Below are positions 11,624 to 22,604 of a DNA stretch of 64,000 nt, one piece after another. Source of the stretch: Ilyonectria destructans (taxonomy: Eukaryota; Ascomycota; Sordariomycetes; Hypocreales; Nectriaceae). The position numbers and the translations under genes were made by a program. The stretch spans positions 186,001 to 250,000 of the forward strand of contig JAHEWK010000011.1 of NCBI GenBank assembly GCA_020740775.1, written 5' to 3'. Within the stretch, counting starts at the first letter, position 1; each line of letters starts with the position of its first letter. Under the pieces are notes generated by a model that searched no databases, was not told the origin of the DNA, and worked only from the letters and a program-made list of their open reading frames with translations.

Positions 11624-12761
11624 CTATGAATTTGCCCTTGTTAACATTTCTGCAATCTGTTTAGCTAATAAGTCATGGATAGGATATGTTGGATGCAGAT
11701 TGTTCAGCCATAGATACTGGTTAACAGAATACAGGCAGCCTGGCAGTTGTGTATCCACCGCTTCAGTGCCCATCCCATAGGCCTTGCAAAATCCCGTTGT
11801 GTTACAATAGATTGCCGTTTCTGGGAACATCGCCGCGTCATCCATAACGCTAGAGAACAGCGCGTGCGTGTTGAACACAAAAACGGACGCATCTGGCCTG
11901 TTGTGCCTGAAGTCATTCGCCAGCTTGGACAGACCATCATTCCAGGCTTGTATGTGGATACTCTCCCGTGCAGAGGAGGACCGGCCCTGGCGCGTTGTCA
12001 AGGGGGAGCGGTCGATTGGGGGCACCAGCAGGAAGAGAAAATGTCGGCCATTGGCAGCGTAAATCGTGTCGATGAGGGAGGCGTAGATGGCGAGGTACTC
12101 ATCATAAATTGATGGACTCTCCTTGGTGTAGGAGAGGCCCACATCGTTGATTCCCAAAAAGAAAGTGAAAAGTGTCGAACATGTTTCCCAAGAGTCGTGC
12201 TCTGGAGTCGGTCCTCCAGAGGCGGATAAATCCAGGATAGATTTCTCCACCCCAACGCGACTGGACCTCGGAGCTCTCTCGTCGTGGAGAGACTGGACTC
12301 GGGGTTCTATGCGCAGTCCCGCGTAAAGAGGCACGAATAAGTCATTCACCTGTTGTTCGAGGCTGAGATACTCTGGGTGAATTGGGTGTATTAGGGAGCT
12401 TGCAACAGTGGCTCCCCCACAAGCGAGGTTGAAGGTCTTGATGAAAGATTGGTTGTATTTTGTGGTCAATTGCCTGATCCAGTTGGGTCCGTTGGAGGAT
12501 GTGTGACCGTAGTATGGCTTGTTCGGATTGCCTAGAGGGTTCACAGCGTTGGGTTGGGGCCCTGATATTGCGTCAAAGCCTGTGGTTGTGTACGAATCCC
12601 CACTTTGTTTCGCCACAGACGCAGATTGTCAATATCTTGGTCTCCAAAAAGGTACTTGAGTGCAAATCTTACAAGGAAAATATTGTCTTCATAGACTTCC
12701 ACCCTGGCCAACACCGCATATCGAGAGCCGATGGCACGACAGTGGAATGTTGAGCTGGCAT
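11624..12761 (-). CDS. GDSL-type esterase/lipase (CE16-like)
   Basis: Two exons (intron 12672-12603) encode about 355 residues of the SGNH/GDSL superfamily. Block I is FSFGDSYTTTGFD, formed only after splicing. NPLGNP, NGPNWIRQLTTKYN and a Gly-rich ACGGATVASS segment follow. Block III is FFLGINDVG and block V is LNNLHPTYPIHD with the catalytic His. This pattern matches fungal acetylesterases of carbohydrate esterase family 16, which remove acetyl groups from hemicellulose or pectin oligosaccharides. Unlike most family members, the assigned start gives no obvious signal peptide, so an upstream exon may be missing or the enzyme may be intracellular. The stretch at about residues 126-160 is less conserved and could hide a splicing error. 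Confidence 0.8.
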
Positions 12762-13595
12762 CACTTTTTCGAGGCGAAAAGTTTGAGAAATACCTCAGAG
12801 GCTAGCACCAATCTCGGGTCAAGGGAAGTCTGCCAGTCTTGGTTGAGGTGATTCATCATCTTATTGACAACCAATCACCCAATGACGGCTTGCCGATAGA
12901 ACATCAAGCCATACCACGTAGTAAGCCCGGGATCGGTTAGTCGGCATGTTTGTAGATATCCACGAATTTTCGGATAGTCGGCACGTTTACAGATATCCAC
13001 GAATTCTTGACTAATCCTAGGGTGTCCAATGGCCAGACTCTGCTGGATCACACTGCGACCATCAGCCTAACCCTTCATGCAAGAATCATGACGAAGGTTT
13101 ATCAATAGGGCTGGTGGGCGAGTCAGGTCGTGCGCATGCACTAGATATCGCCTATAAGACACGGAAGAAGGCCTCCCGTGATTCTCTTCGGAACTAGTGC
13201 GGCTACCTCATCCGTGGCCTAACCCTCAATGAACGCGGGGCCCCACGGCGGGACCCCACGGCGGCCTAGTGTTGGGATTGTCCATCTCAAACCAAGCCGT
13301 TTCTGGAGCGGGAGACATCCCTCCGCACCTTTACCACTTCCTTTCCTGTGAATTGTATGATGCTGGGCGGTTCCGAATATGTTTGTTATTATCCAATCAC
13401 TTATATGGACTCTCTCTATTGAACAGCATCCCACCAGGTGATGAATGCTTCTTGCTATTAATATGTGAGCCGTTCTGCGGATATCTTGTCTGGCTCGCAG
13501 CGATTATTAGCAATCAATTGTTACGTGAAAGCTCACTCACATTGACCAGCTAGAACCTTCTTGTTCACCTGATAACTTGGTGTTAGTCAATTGTC
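12762..13595. promoter_or_regulatory. divergent intergenic region between the esterase and the sugar transporter
   Basis: It serves as the 5' region for genes on both sides. It contains the 37-bp tandem repeat listed separately. CCCCACGGCGG occurs twice at about 13241-13264. No ORF is supported. Confidence 0.4.
12938..13011. repeat. 37-bp tandem duplication (2 copies)
   Basis: Two adjacent units start with TAGTCGGCAYGTTTRYAGAT at 12938 and 12975. They differ by only a few substitutions, several of them C/T or G/A. The pair lies about 180 bp upstream of the esterase start and 585 bp upstream of the transporter start. Confidence 0.8.
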
Positions 13596-15301
13596 ATGGC
13601 TAAGACGGAGGCCGATGGAGAAGTTGGCCCTGCTGTTGTCCATGTTGACGACAACAACCACGAGGTCAAGACGCAGAATGTCTTCAGCGTCGAGCTTGTC
13701 GATGCCATTGCCAAGGACAACCCGTCCGCCTGGTCGCCGCACATGATCAGGCTGTACATGGTCATAGTTTTGGTCACACTTGGTATGTGCTTCCTCCCAC
13801 TCGATCACCGTCGGCGCTACAGTTACTAACTAGTCACTTGTTCCCTCAACTTATAGCCAACTGCATGAATGGCTACGACGGCTCCGTTATGAGCTCGCTC
13901 AACGCCATGGCCCCCTTTCATGCCTTCTTTAACGTCGGCATGGATGGATCCGACATTGGCCTCATCTTCGCCATGTATAGTGTCGGCCAGATCTTGGGCT
14001 GTCTCTTCTCAGCACCAGCGGCTGACATTCTCGGCCGCCGCTTCGGCATGTGCTGCGGCAGCACCGTCATCGTCATCGGCACCATCATCCAGGCGACGAC
14101 CAGCACGATCGGCGGCTTCATGGGCGGCCGTCTGTTGGTGGGCCTAGGCGTCACCATCGTCACTACAGCGGCTCCCGTCTACCTAATCGAGATGGCATAC
14201 CCCAGTTGGCGCGGCATTGGTGGCGGACTGTTCAATGTGTGTGGCTGGTATATTGGGGCGCTGACGGCGTCGTGGACGACTTACGGCACCGGCTACATCT
14301 CCAGCAACTGGAGCTGGCGAATCCCCGTCATAATCCAAGCGGTGCCGGCCGCGGCGGCCATGATAATTGTGTGGGTGCTACCGGAGAGTCCACGTTGGCT
14401 CATGATGCACGGCAAGCCAGAAGAGGCGCGCCGGGTGCTGGTCAAGTACCACGGCGAAGGCCGCGAGGACTCGGCTGTCGTCCTGCTCGAGATGAACGAG
14501 ATCCAGGCGTCCATCGACTACGCACGCGAGCTCAAGGGCAGCCAGGTATGGTACGACTTCCGCATCCTGGTCAACTCGCGGCAGTCGCTGTACCGCATGT
14601 GGTTGGTCCTGCTCGTCACTGTCTTCTCGCAGTTCATCGGCGGTTCCATCAGCTACTTTATGCCCGTCATCTACGAGAAGCTTGGCATCACCAGCTCGCG
14701 CCAGCAGTTGCTACTCAACGCCATCAGCACCGTCGTGTCCTTTGTTAGTGGCCTCGCCGGTTCCTGCACCGTCGACTGGTTTGGCCGCCGCCAGCTCTTT
14801 CTCTGGGGTACCTTTCTGACGGGGTGCGCATACCTGGCAATGAATGTAATTGCAGCCCGTTCCGAGGGTAGCGTCTCGACGGCGATGGGCTACACCTTCA
14901 TCGTATTCAGCTTTCTTTACGGTGTCTTCTGGTCCTTCTGCTGGACACCACTGCAGTGTCTGTACCCGACCGAGGTGCTACGCAACGACATGCGTGTCAA
15001 GGGCATGTCCGCTCAGGGCCTTCTGGCCGGTTTGGCCGGCTTTATCAACATGTATGCTACTCCTGTCGCGCTTGCCAACATCGGCTTCTGGACCCTGACC
15101 ATCTTCTTGGTCTTACACTTTATCGAGCTGCTGGCTATGTACCTCACCGTCGTCGAGACCAAGGGTCGCTCGCTCGAGGAGATCGAGTCCATTTTCCTCG
15201 CGCCTAACCCGGTCAAGGTGTCACTGGAAAAGAAGGAGGTTATTGTGAGGAGGGGCGTTGGCGTTAAGGGCGAGGCTGTTCTCGGTGGCGAGAATGCGTA
15301 A
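13596..15301 (+). CDS. MFS sugar transporter (lactose permease/hexose type)
   Basis: Two exons (intron 13783-13856) give 543 residues with 12 predicted helices. Sugar-porter signatures are present: CMNGYDGSVM in helix 1, DILGRRFG between helices 2 and 3, and PESPRWLMMHGKPEEARRVL in the central loop. The C-terminal VETKGRSLEEIESIF completes the set. The HGK-EEAR loop and the final motif match fungal lactose-permease-like proteins of the sugar-porter family. GC content and codon use in exon 2 are clearly higher than in neighbouring genes. It ends 130 bp from the stop of the convergent endopolygalacturonase, so co-function in uptake of pectin-derived sugars is plausible but unproven. Confidence 0.9.
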
Positions 15302-15430
15302 ATTACAAGTGTCAACTTGGAACAATAGTAGTCGCAGAGTTACTATAGGGTGTGTATCCTGAACCTAGTGATTGTATTGATCTCGGATACCTCCAGCCCC
15401 CTTTTTTTCTCGAGAGTGGTTTTATGTCAT

Positions 15431-16812
15431 CTAAGAACAGCCTCCAACCACACTCGGCACGTTCTGGCAGCTCGCGTACGTCTTGCCTCCAGTGACTTTC
15501 ACGTTAGACCACGTCCAGTTGGAGCACGATCCACTGCCACAGACAACAACGACATCGTACCCAGAGCTAGCGACAGCACCGGTTCCGGCAATGTTCTCGA
15601 CGATGAGGCCGGTGATGGGAATGCCAGTCGTTGGGTCTCCGTGGAGGTCACCGCCGTCGTAGTTCTGCTCGATCAGAATGCCATATCTGCGCTCAATGTT
15701 AGCATCGAAACCTAAGACATGGGTTGAATTAGAGGAAGCCATACTTGGAGATGGACTGGAGCGTGATCCCGGAGTATGTCACCCCGGAGATGGTGCCGGT
15801 ATCACCCGCGCTGGCCTTGATGCGGATCCCTAGGATGATATCAGATGAGTTTGCCTGTGTTAGATAGATATTGTTCATACCGTTGACAGAGTTCTTCACC
15901 ACGTTGTTGGAGAACGTGACAGAGCTGACGGTGTTGTCGGAACGACCTCCCACGCTGCCGATGGATAGACCGTGACCACCGGAGCATGTGCCTCCGGAGA
16001 ATGTGATATCCTAAACAAGTCAGAACATGAAGAAACCAAATTGTTGAACTGGAATGATGCTCGTACAGTTCCCGAGTTGACAGCCACGCAGTCATCCTGG
16101 TTGTAGACATTGGCCCCAGTGATTGTCACACCTGTGCTAGTGCCAATGTCGAAGCCGTCGGTGTTATGGCCGAGGGCACCAGTATCACCAGCGCTGTTAT
16201 CAATCGTCATGCCCGTGATGGTCAAGTCCGTGCATCCACTGATGCTGACAGCCTGCACGGGGGTGTTCTGGATGTGAAGGTTGGTGATGGTCGAGGACGT
16301 TAGGCTATGCGCGTAGAAAAACTTGGGCTTGGTCTTTCCGCCGTTGCCGCCCTGGCCATCCCAGTACTGAGCACCGCCACCTTCAAGGTACGCGCCGCTG
16401 GCGCCCTCGATGGTGATCTTGTTGCCCTTGATTTGGAGCAGGGGACCAGCCCATTCCGAGTAACCCCAAGACGTCTTGCCTTGGAAGATGACCTAATTTT
16501 CTTGATTAGTATCGGTTTTGGGCTGAGCACAAGACGGCATCTTACATGGGTGTTGTCTTCCAAGTTAGAGAGGTCCAAGGTGGTTCCAGACGGGACAGTG
16601 ATGCCCGAGAGCACAATAGTGGCGCAGGACGCCTGTGACTTGCTCGCGGAGGCATATCCAGACGAGCCGGAGAACGTGCAGCTCGTCGCTCTCTTGTCGA
16701 GGGTAGCGTCAGGAGCAGCAGTAACCAGAGGCGCAGCCACGGCTTCAGCTATAGGAGAAGCTGTCGCAATCGCCGCGAAGGCGAGCACTAGGGTGGAGGT
16801 TAGGGAAACCAT
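15431..16812 (-). CDS. endopolygalacturonase (GH28)
   Basis: Five exons (introns 16545-16493, 16066-16011, 15880-15830 and 15744-15687) encode 387 residues. A signal peptide ([19 protein letters not shown]) and a short propeptide ending in KR precede the mature enzyme. All four GH28 active-site motifs are intact: NTD at 199-201, QDD at 221-223, GHG at 243-245 and RIK at 277-279. Cysteines typical of fungal endo-PGs are present, including the final CQN...GGCS pair. The enzyme cuts alpha-1,4-galacturonan in pectin outside the cell. Three of the four introns fall within the beta-helix repeats. A TATA-like box lies about 80 bp upstream of the ATG. Confidence 0.95.
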
Positions 16813-16887
16813 TGTCAAGTTTGAAAATGCGAAGTCTCTTGTGATGCAGTGGAATTGAGATCCCATAGAGTCGGTGATGACTTCGTC

Positions 16888-16898
16888 TATTATATACT
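16888..16898 (-). promoter_or_regulatory. TATA-like box of the endopolygalacturonase gene
   Basis: The minus strand reads GTATATAATAG about 80 bp upstream of the start codon, a position and sequence consistent with a core promoter. Confidence 0.4.
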
Positions 16899-19037
16899 GC
16901 GTTTTCTACCTTTACCCCGATCGTTTGGTACAGGCGTTCTGTTCCCGGTGCCCATTCAATACGGGAGTCTTGAATTCCTCCAATGGTTCATGAACATACT
17001 GAGGGGCAAGGTGAAAACAGTAAAGGAAGGGATAGTACGCCGTGCCGAGACTGCCGGAACCACGCCAGAACTAGGACGGAATTATAGAAAAGGCACCAAT
17101 GCAATACGCCGAAATTACCGAAGTTATGACAAGGCGGGAGTATAACGGGATAGGACTCTTGATGGGTCGTCATCAGCCCTGGCCGGAACACTGCTCCTCT
17201 GTTTAGACTCTATGAGTCGTATAAGTAACCTGGACTTGTGTGTAGTCATTGAGGCTCTGGGTCTTGGCAATATGGCGATCTGACAACCGATTTAACCGAC
17301 TTGGCACGATGCGGAAGTAACACAATCAATCAAAGTCGCACAACCCGAACAAAGATTGAATCGCGTGGTGAGATGAAAGGGGACGGTAAATGCCTATTCG
17401 GGGTACTGGGGTACGGATGGCGGTTCCTCATTGGTGGTAAAATAATACCCCGGCGTTACGCGTAAGTTAATTTAGGAGCCTCACTATCCGTTCTCAGATT
17501 GGAGATAGATGTGACGATCCATGTCAGTCCTAGGGGTACAGGGTAGGTAAGGGGGTGTTCTTCGGTACTTGATCGAAGTGTGATCAAGGCTGTCAGCTGG
17601 TGAGCAATATAGGTCAAGCGTTGGACACCATTTATACCGAACAACTGGGACTGGGTTCTCGATTGTATTGAAAGACATTGGAATTCATTTCGGTCCAGAC
17701 TTACAAAAGTAATCACTAAGGACCGATTCGTCACCTTGATATGCCCGGTGTCAGACGGAGATATAGACTACAATAACGCTACCGGCAGGGGGAGTGATCA
17801 TTCCCTTTTGCCGTAGCGGGATTGCGACACCCGGACTGTATTCGACCGAACTGCCCTGTTCTATGGCATGCCTGGAACTGCGAGGCAATCGTCGTCAGTG
17901 ACGTTAATCAGCCCACAGATTTCGCATCTATCAATCACCACCCAAGACCGTTCCATTTCTGTGATGCTTGAACAGAGGTTTTGGAGCGAAGATACACTGA
18001 ATTCTTATATTATAGAGCAAGTGGCCTTGGGTGGAGATTTGTCGTCACTCGCGCCACACATGAGAGACACCTGCCAGACTCCAGAATGCAGCTCGAAGGG
18101 TCAAGGCTAATGGGTGCTTGTGCCGGATTATCTCACTCGTAAGAAAATGAATATCCGAAGGATGTTAGTTGTCGACCTAAACGCCGTGAGCACTTGCGAG
18201 TAATGTAACGCGCCAGAGCAAACGCTGCGGCTTTTTTATTCCAGCGAAAAGATAGTGCAAACAAGCTCCACACAGATTCGTCGTATCCTCAAACATATAG
18301 TTGACAGTGATTGCCTTGAGAGTGTGCAGAAGGACCTTGAAAACCTGGCCATTTGCCCCGAGCAGCTAGTTGGTGCCCCACCTAGGTCCTCATATAACCT
18401 ACCATATTGAGACTAAAAGTTATATAGGTACAATATTACTTGATACAATCCGGTCATGTCAATGGGCGAGGGGCATAGTCAGTATGATAAGGTTCGCCTT
18501 GATAGATATCGAGGGGTCATGAGGAGGTTTTTTTGTCTACAGCGAAATTACTTTTTGCCCAAACAACCATGTTTCGCACTGCAACTGGAAGAATGAGTGT
18601 GATGGTAGTTGAAGATTTTGACCACCAATACCGCTGCCTGCAATGATTATCACACACATAGGAGATGAGATCGTGTGGGAGCATACCAACAAGACGGATG
18701 TTCCTGTAGCATGGCCAACTTCGAAAATCACGTCATCTGTTCATGCCAAGCTTTTCAGCCCACCAGAATTTAGCCAGATTGCAAACAGCTCACAGAGTGC
18801 AGTATGAGACAAGGCTTGGAATGGTTGTTATTTAAAGCTGTAAATTAAATCTATATTGATAAATGAATTAAGCCTAATGTTTGAAATTTCGTATTGTAGC
18901 TCTAGTCACATTCGCACGCCATGTTGTTCTTGACGAATTACGAAGGTGGAATCACTGGAATGTTACTCTCTCATTGCGGATCACCTGACGCAAACGACTC
19001 AGCCTCAGTGGGGCGAAATACGAATACTTAGACCACC
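16899..19037. other. long intergenic region, mostly without signal
   Basis: No gene is supported over about 2.1 kb. On the plus strand at about 18200-18405 an unbroken 60-65-codon stretch (for example RRILKHIVDSDCLESVQKDL) looks protein-like, but it has no start codon and ends in TGA. Its family is not recognised. The rest appears non-coding. Confidence 0.4.
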
Positions 19038-19103
19038 ATGCGGACGCTCTTCTCTCCAGCCCCGCGCGTGCTGGCATCCTACTTACTCTGAAGCTCATTC
19101 ATC

Positions 19104-20003
19104 ATGTCTGCCCAAGCTCTCCCCATCAATGAACAGACTAACCCACAGAAGCCCTGGGTCCCGGCCGTGGGAACATCATGGCAGATTGTGCTCAACTCAC
19201 CGCTCGATATCGACCCGAGACATCCGTCCGTCACTCCCGACGTAGAGGTCTTCAACATCGACCTCTTCGACAACTCGGCCCAGACTATCGCTGCACTGCA
19301 CAGCCTGAATAAAAAGGTCATCTGCTACTTTAGCGCAGGAACATTTGAGGAATGGCGTCCTGATGCCAGCGAATTTGCCAAGTCGGATCTCGGCAAGGCC
19401 ATGGACGACTGGCCGGGCGAGAAGTGGCTGGACCTGAGGAGCGAGAACGTCCGCGGCATCATGGCCAGGAGAATCAAGCTCGCGGCGGAAAAGGGCTGCG
19501 ACGGCATCGATCCAGACAATGTGGACGGTTATGTAAGTTCATCCTTTGCCCTACATGCCTCCTGGCGGCGCACCATGTGGATCTGCCGACTAAAGTCTCC
19601 GTAGTCTAATAACAACGGCGTCGGCCTGAGGAAAGCCGACTCGATTGATTTCATCAAGTTCCTGTCACGCGAGGCGCGCAAGTATGGACTTAGTATTGGA
19701 CTTAAGAACGCAGGCGAGATCATCCCCGACGTTATCGACGATGTCGACTTCCAGGTCAACGAGGAGTGTGTCAAGTACAACGAGGGTCAGACGTTTGGGG
19801 CTTTCATCAATGCTGGCAAGGCCGTCTTCCACATCGAATATCCCCGTGGTGCCCCAGGTTCAGTGAGCGCAAAGTCGAGGGCGAAGATCTCTGGCGCTAA
19901 AGGGACGGAGGGGTTTAGCACCCTGCTGAAGACGATGGATCTGGATGGGTGGGTGCAGTTCTGTGACGGGCAGCAGTTCACGACGAAGACAGATTCCTCA
20001 TAG
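19104..20003 (+). CDS. GH114 endo-alpha-1,4-polygalactosaminidase-like protein
   Basis: Two exons (intron 19533-19604) encode 275 residues of glycoside hydrolase family 114. Typical segments are WQIVLNSPLDI near the start, KVICYFSAGTFEEWRPD, GIDPDNVDGY at the splice junction and the later VNEECVKYNEG with a terminal WVQFCDG. Acidic residues in FNIDLFD and GIDPDN are candidates for catalysis. Family members cleave galactosaminogalactan, a fungal exopolysaccharide, and are normally secreted. The assigned start lacks a signal peptide. An in-frame ATG at 19038 would add one, but TGA at 19089-19091 separates the two starts (see findings). No other galactosaminogalactan biosynthesis gene is nearby. 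Confidence 0.85.
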
Positions 20004-20166
20004 GAGATAATCCTGAGGATTGAATCGGGGGTACACCAGTTGTGAGAAGCTATCTTGCGAGTTTGTTGCCTATCTTTACCTGTAAGGATTTCACGTTGTG
20101 TCTATATGCGCGGCTTGCAATGCGTATAAAATAAACAACGTCAACGGACTATTAAACCGGTAGCGT

Positions 20167-21720
20167 TTACAGTTTAGCAGTCGAAGGGATGCTATTGTAT
20201 AGATCCATGACAAAGTTCTCGGTGTTTGACAACCGTTCCGAGGTCTCTTCAAACACTGTTGGCAGCCCCGTCTCCTTGAAGCCGCACCCGCTCAGCACCA
20301 TTTGACTGATTCCCTTGGCGCTCAAGAAGATCTGAGGCATCCCATGGCCCGTGAAGCCTCCCATAATGAACATATTATCCCGACCTGGAATGCGTCCAAT
20401 CCTTGGAAGCCTGTCTGACGAGTATCCCATGACTACAAGGAAAAGTTAACTGAGGTACATGTGTGAATTAAAGGAGGGGAGCTCAACGCACTTCCGGTCC
20501 AGACCTGATCTGTTCTTGCACCACTGGATTCCCATCCTCTGAAATGACGCTGCATATAGCCATCGAAGTAGTGCTTAGCACCTTCAATGAGCCCACTATC
20601 ATCAACGTTACCATACCAATCTTCAAGGCGCTGCAAATATGCTCTCCGAGCTCCCCCCACAACGATACTCCCATCTTTGCGAGGAATGAGGTAGTCGAAG
20701 TCCCATTCATTGAATCGGAGCGTATAGGTGTTGGGTAGGAGAGGCGGGCTGTTAGGGGCCACGATGCGGCTGCATATCGCGCGATAGGGTATGATTTTAT
20801 CATGATACTCTGGTAACAAGGCTGCTGTGTATGCATTCGTTGCCATAATGACTTGCTTCGCACGGACGGTGCCTCGCTGAGTGTTAATCACCCAGTATCC
20901 CTGGCTATCTTGGGTAGAAGATATTGATTGGACCGGTGTATTGGTCTGCAGATTGATGCCATTTGTAACTGCGTGAGAAAACATGTGGTGAATCATCTTA
21001 TACGGCCAAACATGGCCTGCAGTGTAGCTAAATGCTCCCTTGGCACCCTTAACACCAGAAATCTGGGACATATATCAAATATCAGCGCCATTCATTTATA
21101 GAATTGTGGAGAATGGACAGATGCTATTACTTACCATCTCGGCATCCTTGCCATGCATATAAAATGCGGTGCGAGTGACGTCGACACCTGCCGCAAGAAG
21201 GCTATCATAGCCTGCCTTGATGGATGCATTGTGTGGCTCGGATAGCTGAACGTCGACAGCCCTCGTGACGAAGTATTCGCAATCGGCGCCGGACTCCTTT
21301 GCAAATGTTTCTACAGCCTGGGCATTGGCCAACTCGAATTCCGCTACCTCTGTAGCAGCCGCGATACCAAATTTTGACGCCAAAAAGGCAGTCATGTTGT
21401 ACACGTCTGGTTTCATATGCCCACCTACACACAAAGGATTAGGAGGTTTGAGTGAATGAAATGAACGTTAATCTACCATTTCGTCCTGTGGCGCCAGAAC
21501 AGAGCTCTCGTGCCTCGAGGACAAGTACACTCTTACTCCGGCCTTGCTCTGACGCGAGGATGTGACTGACCAACGACCCGCCCGAGAACCCGGCTCCAAT
21601 GATGGCGATATCTGTCGTCTGAGGAATGCCTTCTGGGGAGCGATAGGTGTCAAGTTTGCCAGGCGATGACCTCCAAAAGGATGGCATCCCGTTGGGATGC
21701 GGGTATGGTCTTGATGGCAT
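20167..21720 (-). CDS. FAD-dependent oxidoreductase (DAO family, amine/amino-acid oxidase-like)
   Basis: Four exons (introns 21476-21425, 21134-21063 and 20491-20433) give 456 residues. The N-terminal dinucleotide-binding motif is IAIIGAGFSGGS, followed by VLVLEAREL and CSGATGRNGGH, which is formed across intron 1. The C-terminal half has FDYLIPRKDGSIVVGGA and ends with MGGFTGHGMPQIFLSAKG, the FAD-closing segment. This matches the DAO/PuuB-like group that oxidises secondary amines, gamma-glutamyl-putrescine or D-amino acids with oxygen. There is no signal peptide; no clear peroxisomal tripeptide is present (C-terminal AKL is close to SKL and could act as PTS1). The amino-acid permease gene is divergently transcribed 884 bp away, suggesting a shared catabolic role. 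Confidence 0.85.
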
Positions 21721-22604
21721 GATAGAGGAGAGAGCGACGATAGCTGTGAAATGAAAGATACGAAGCCAAGATTTAGACTCGGTTGATTAGCCTAATCAAA
21801 TTGCTATCAATGCCTCCGGAAAATACGTCTCATATATGTCTTATCAAAGGGATCGCTTGCAGAGTCTTCGATATCTGGCTGTCGGGACACATGCCTAGTG
21901 GACCCATCTTCAATGTATCAGTAAGAACGACGAGATATCTGGCCAAGGCAGTAAAACGAGACTCTTGCTAAATATGGGCAAGTAAACGAAGATGTGGACC
22001 TGAGTCTCTTGGCAGTGGCGGCTAATGCGGTGGCCGACACCGGACTTTATCGGTGGCTACATTGTTTCCAAAATGCCGCCTCTCATTGGAATAAAAATCT
22101 GGGGTTGCGAGTTCAACATGAAGCCATTGTGGAGTTGGAACTTGACTGAATCAGGCAAGGCAGAGAGAGGTGCATGTATGCTAAACCTCTAACGGAAATA
22201 GTCCCTATCACTAACCATGGTGGATTTGGACTTGCTAAGAGCGACCCTGCCATTCGTCGAAACAAGCAGGGGCCGATAAACCGACTGGCCCCCCGGCCAA
22301 CTTGGGAAAAATAGAATGTTCATCTACTCGAGTCGTTTTACGAAGCTCAAGCTCTAGAATCGACATCAGAAAAAAGCACGTCTCCCCAGATTCTCGAGAA
22401 GGGTGGAGAACCCCGCAGATAAGCTACTCATCTACGCCCCAGTTATGATATGTGATGACCTACTTATAGGCCTGATCATCCCTTCACTTCCTTCAACCTC
22501 CAACCACCACTCAACTAAAGACGTTTGTCTTTGCAAAGTTACATTTACGCCGATTCTCACAGACTGGGGACTCCAACTTTCCAGTTGTTCCACGCTTGGC
22601 AGCA
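21721..22604. promoter_or_regulatory. divergent intergenic region between oxidase and amino-acid permease
   Basis: This is the presumed shared control region. No ORF is convincing. GATA-type sequences occur but are too common to call as sites. Confidence 0.35.

Noticed and set aside
16307..16858. 183-codon plus-strand frame
   Set aside because: Antisense to the first exons of the endopolygalacturonase, whose motifs and introns are clear.
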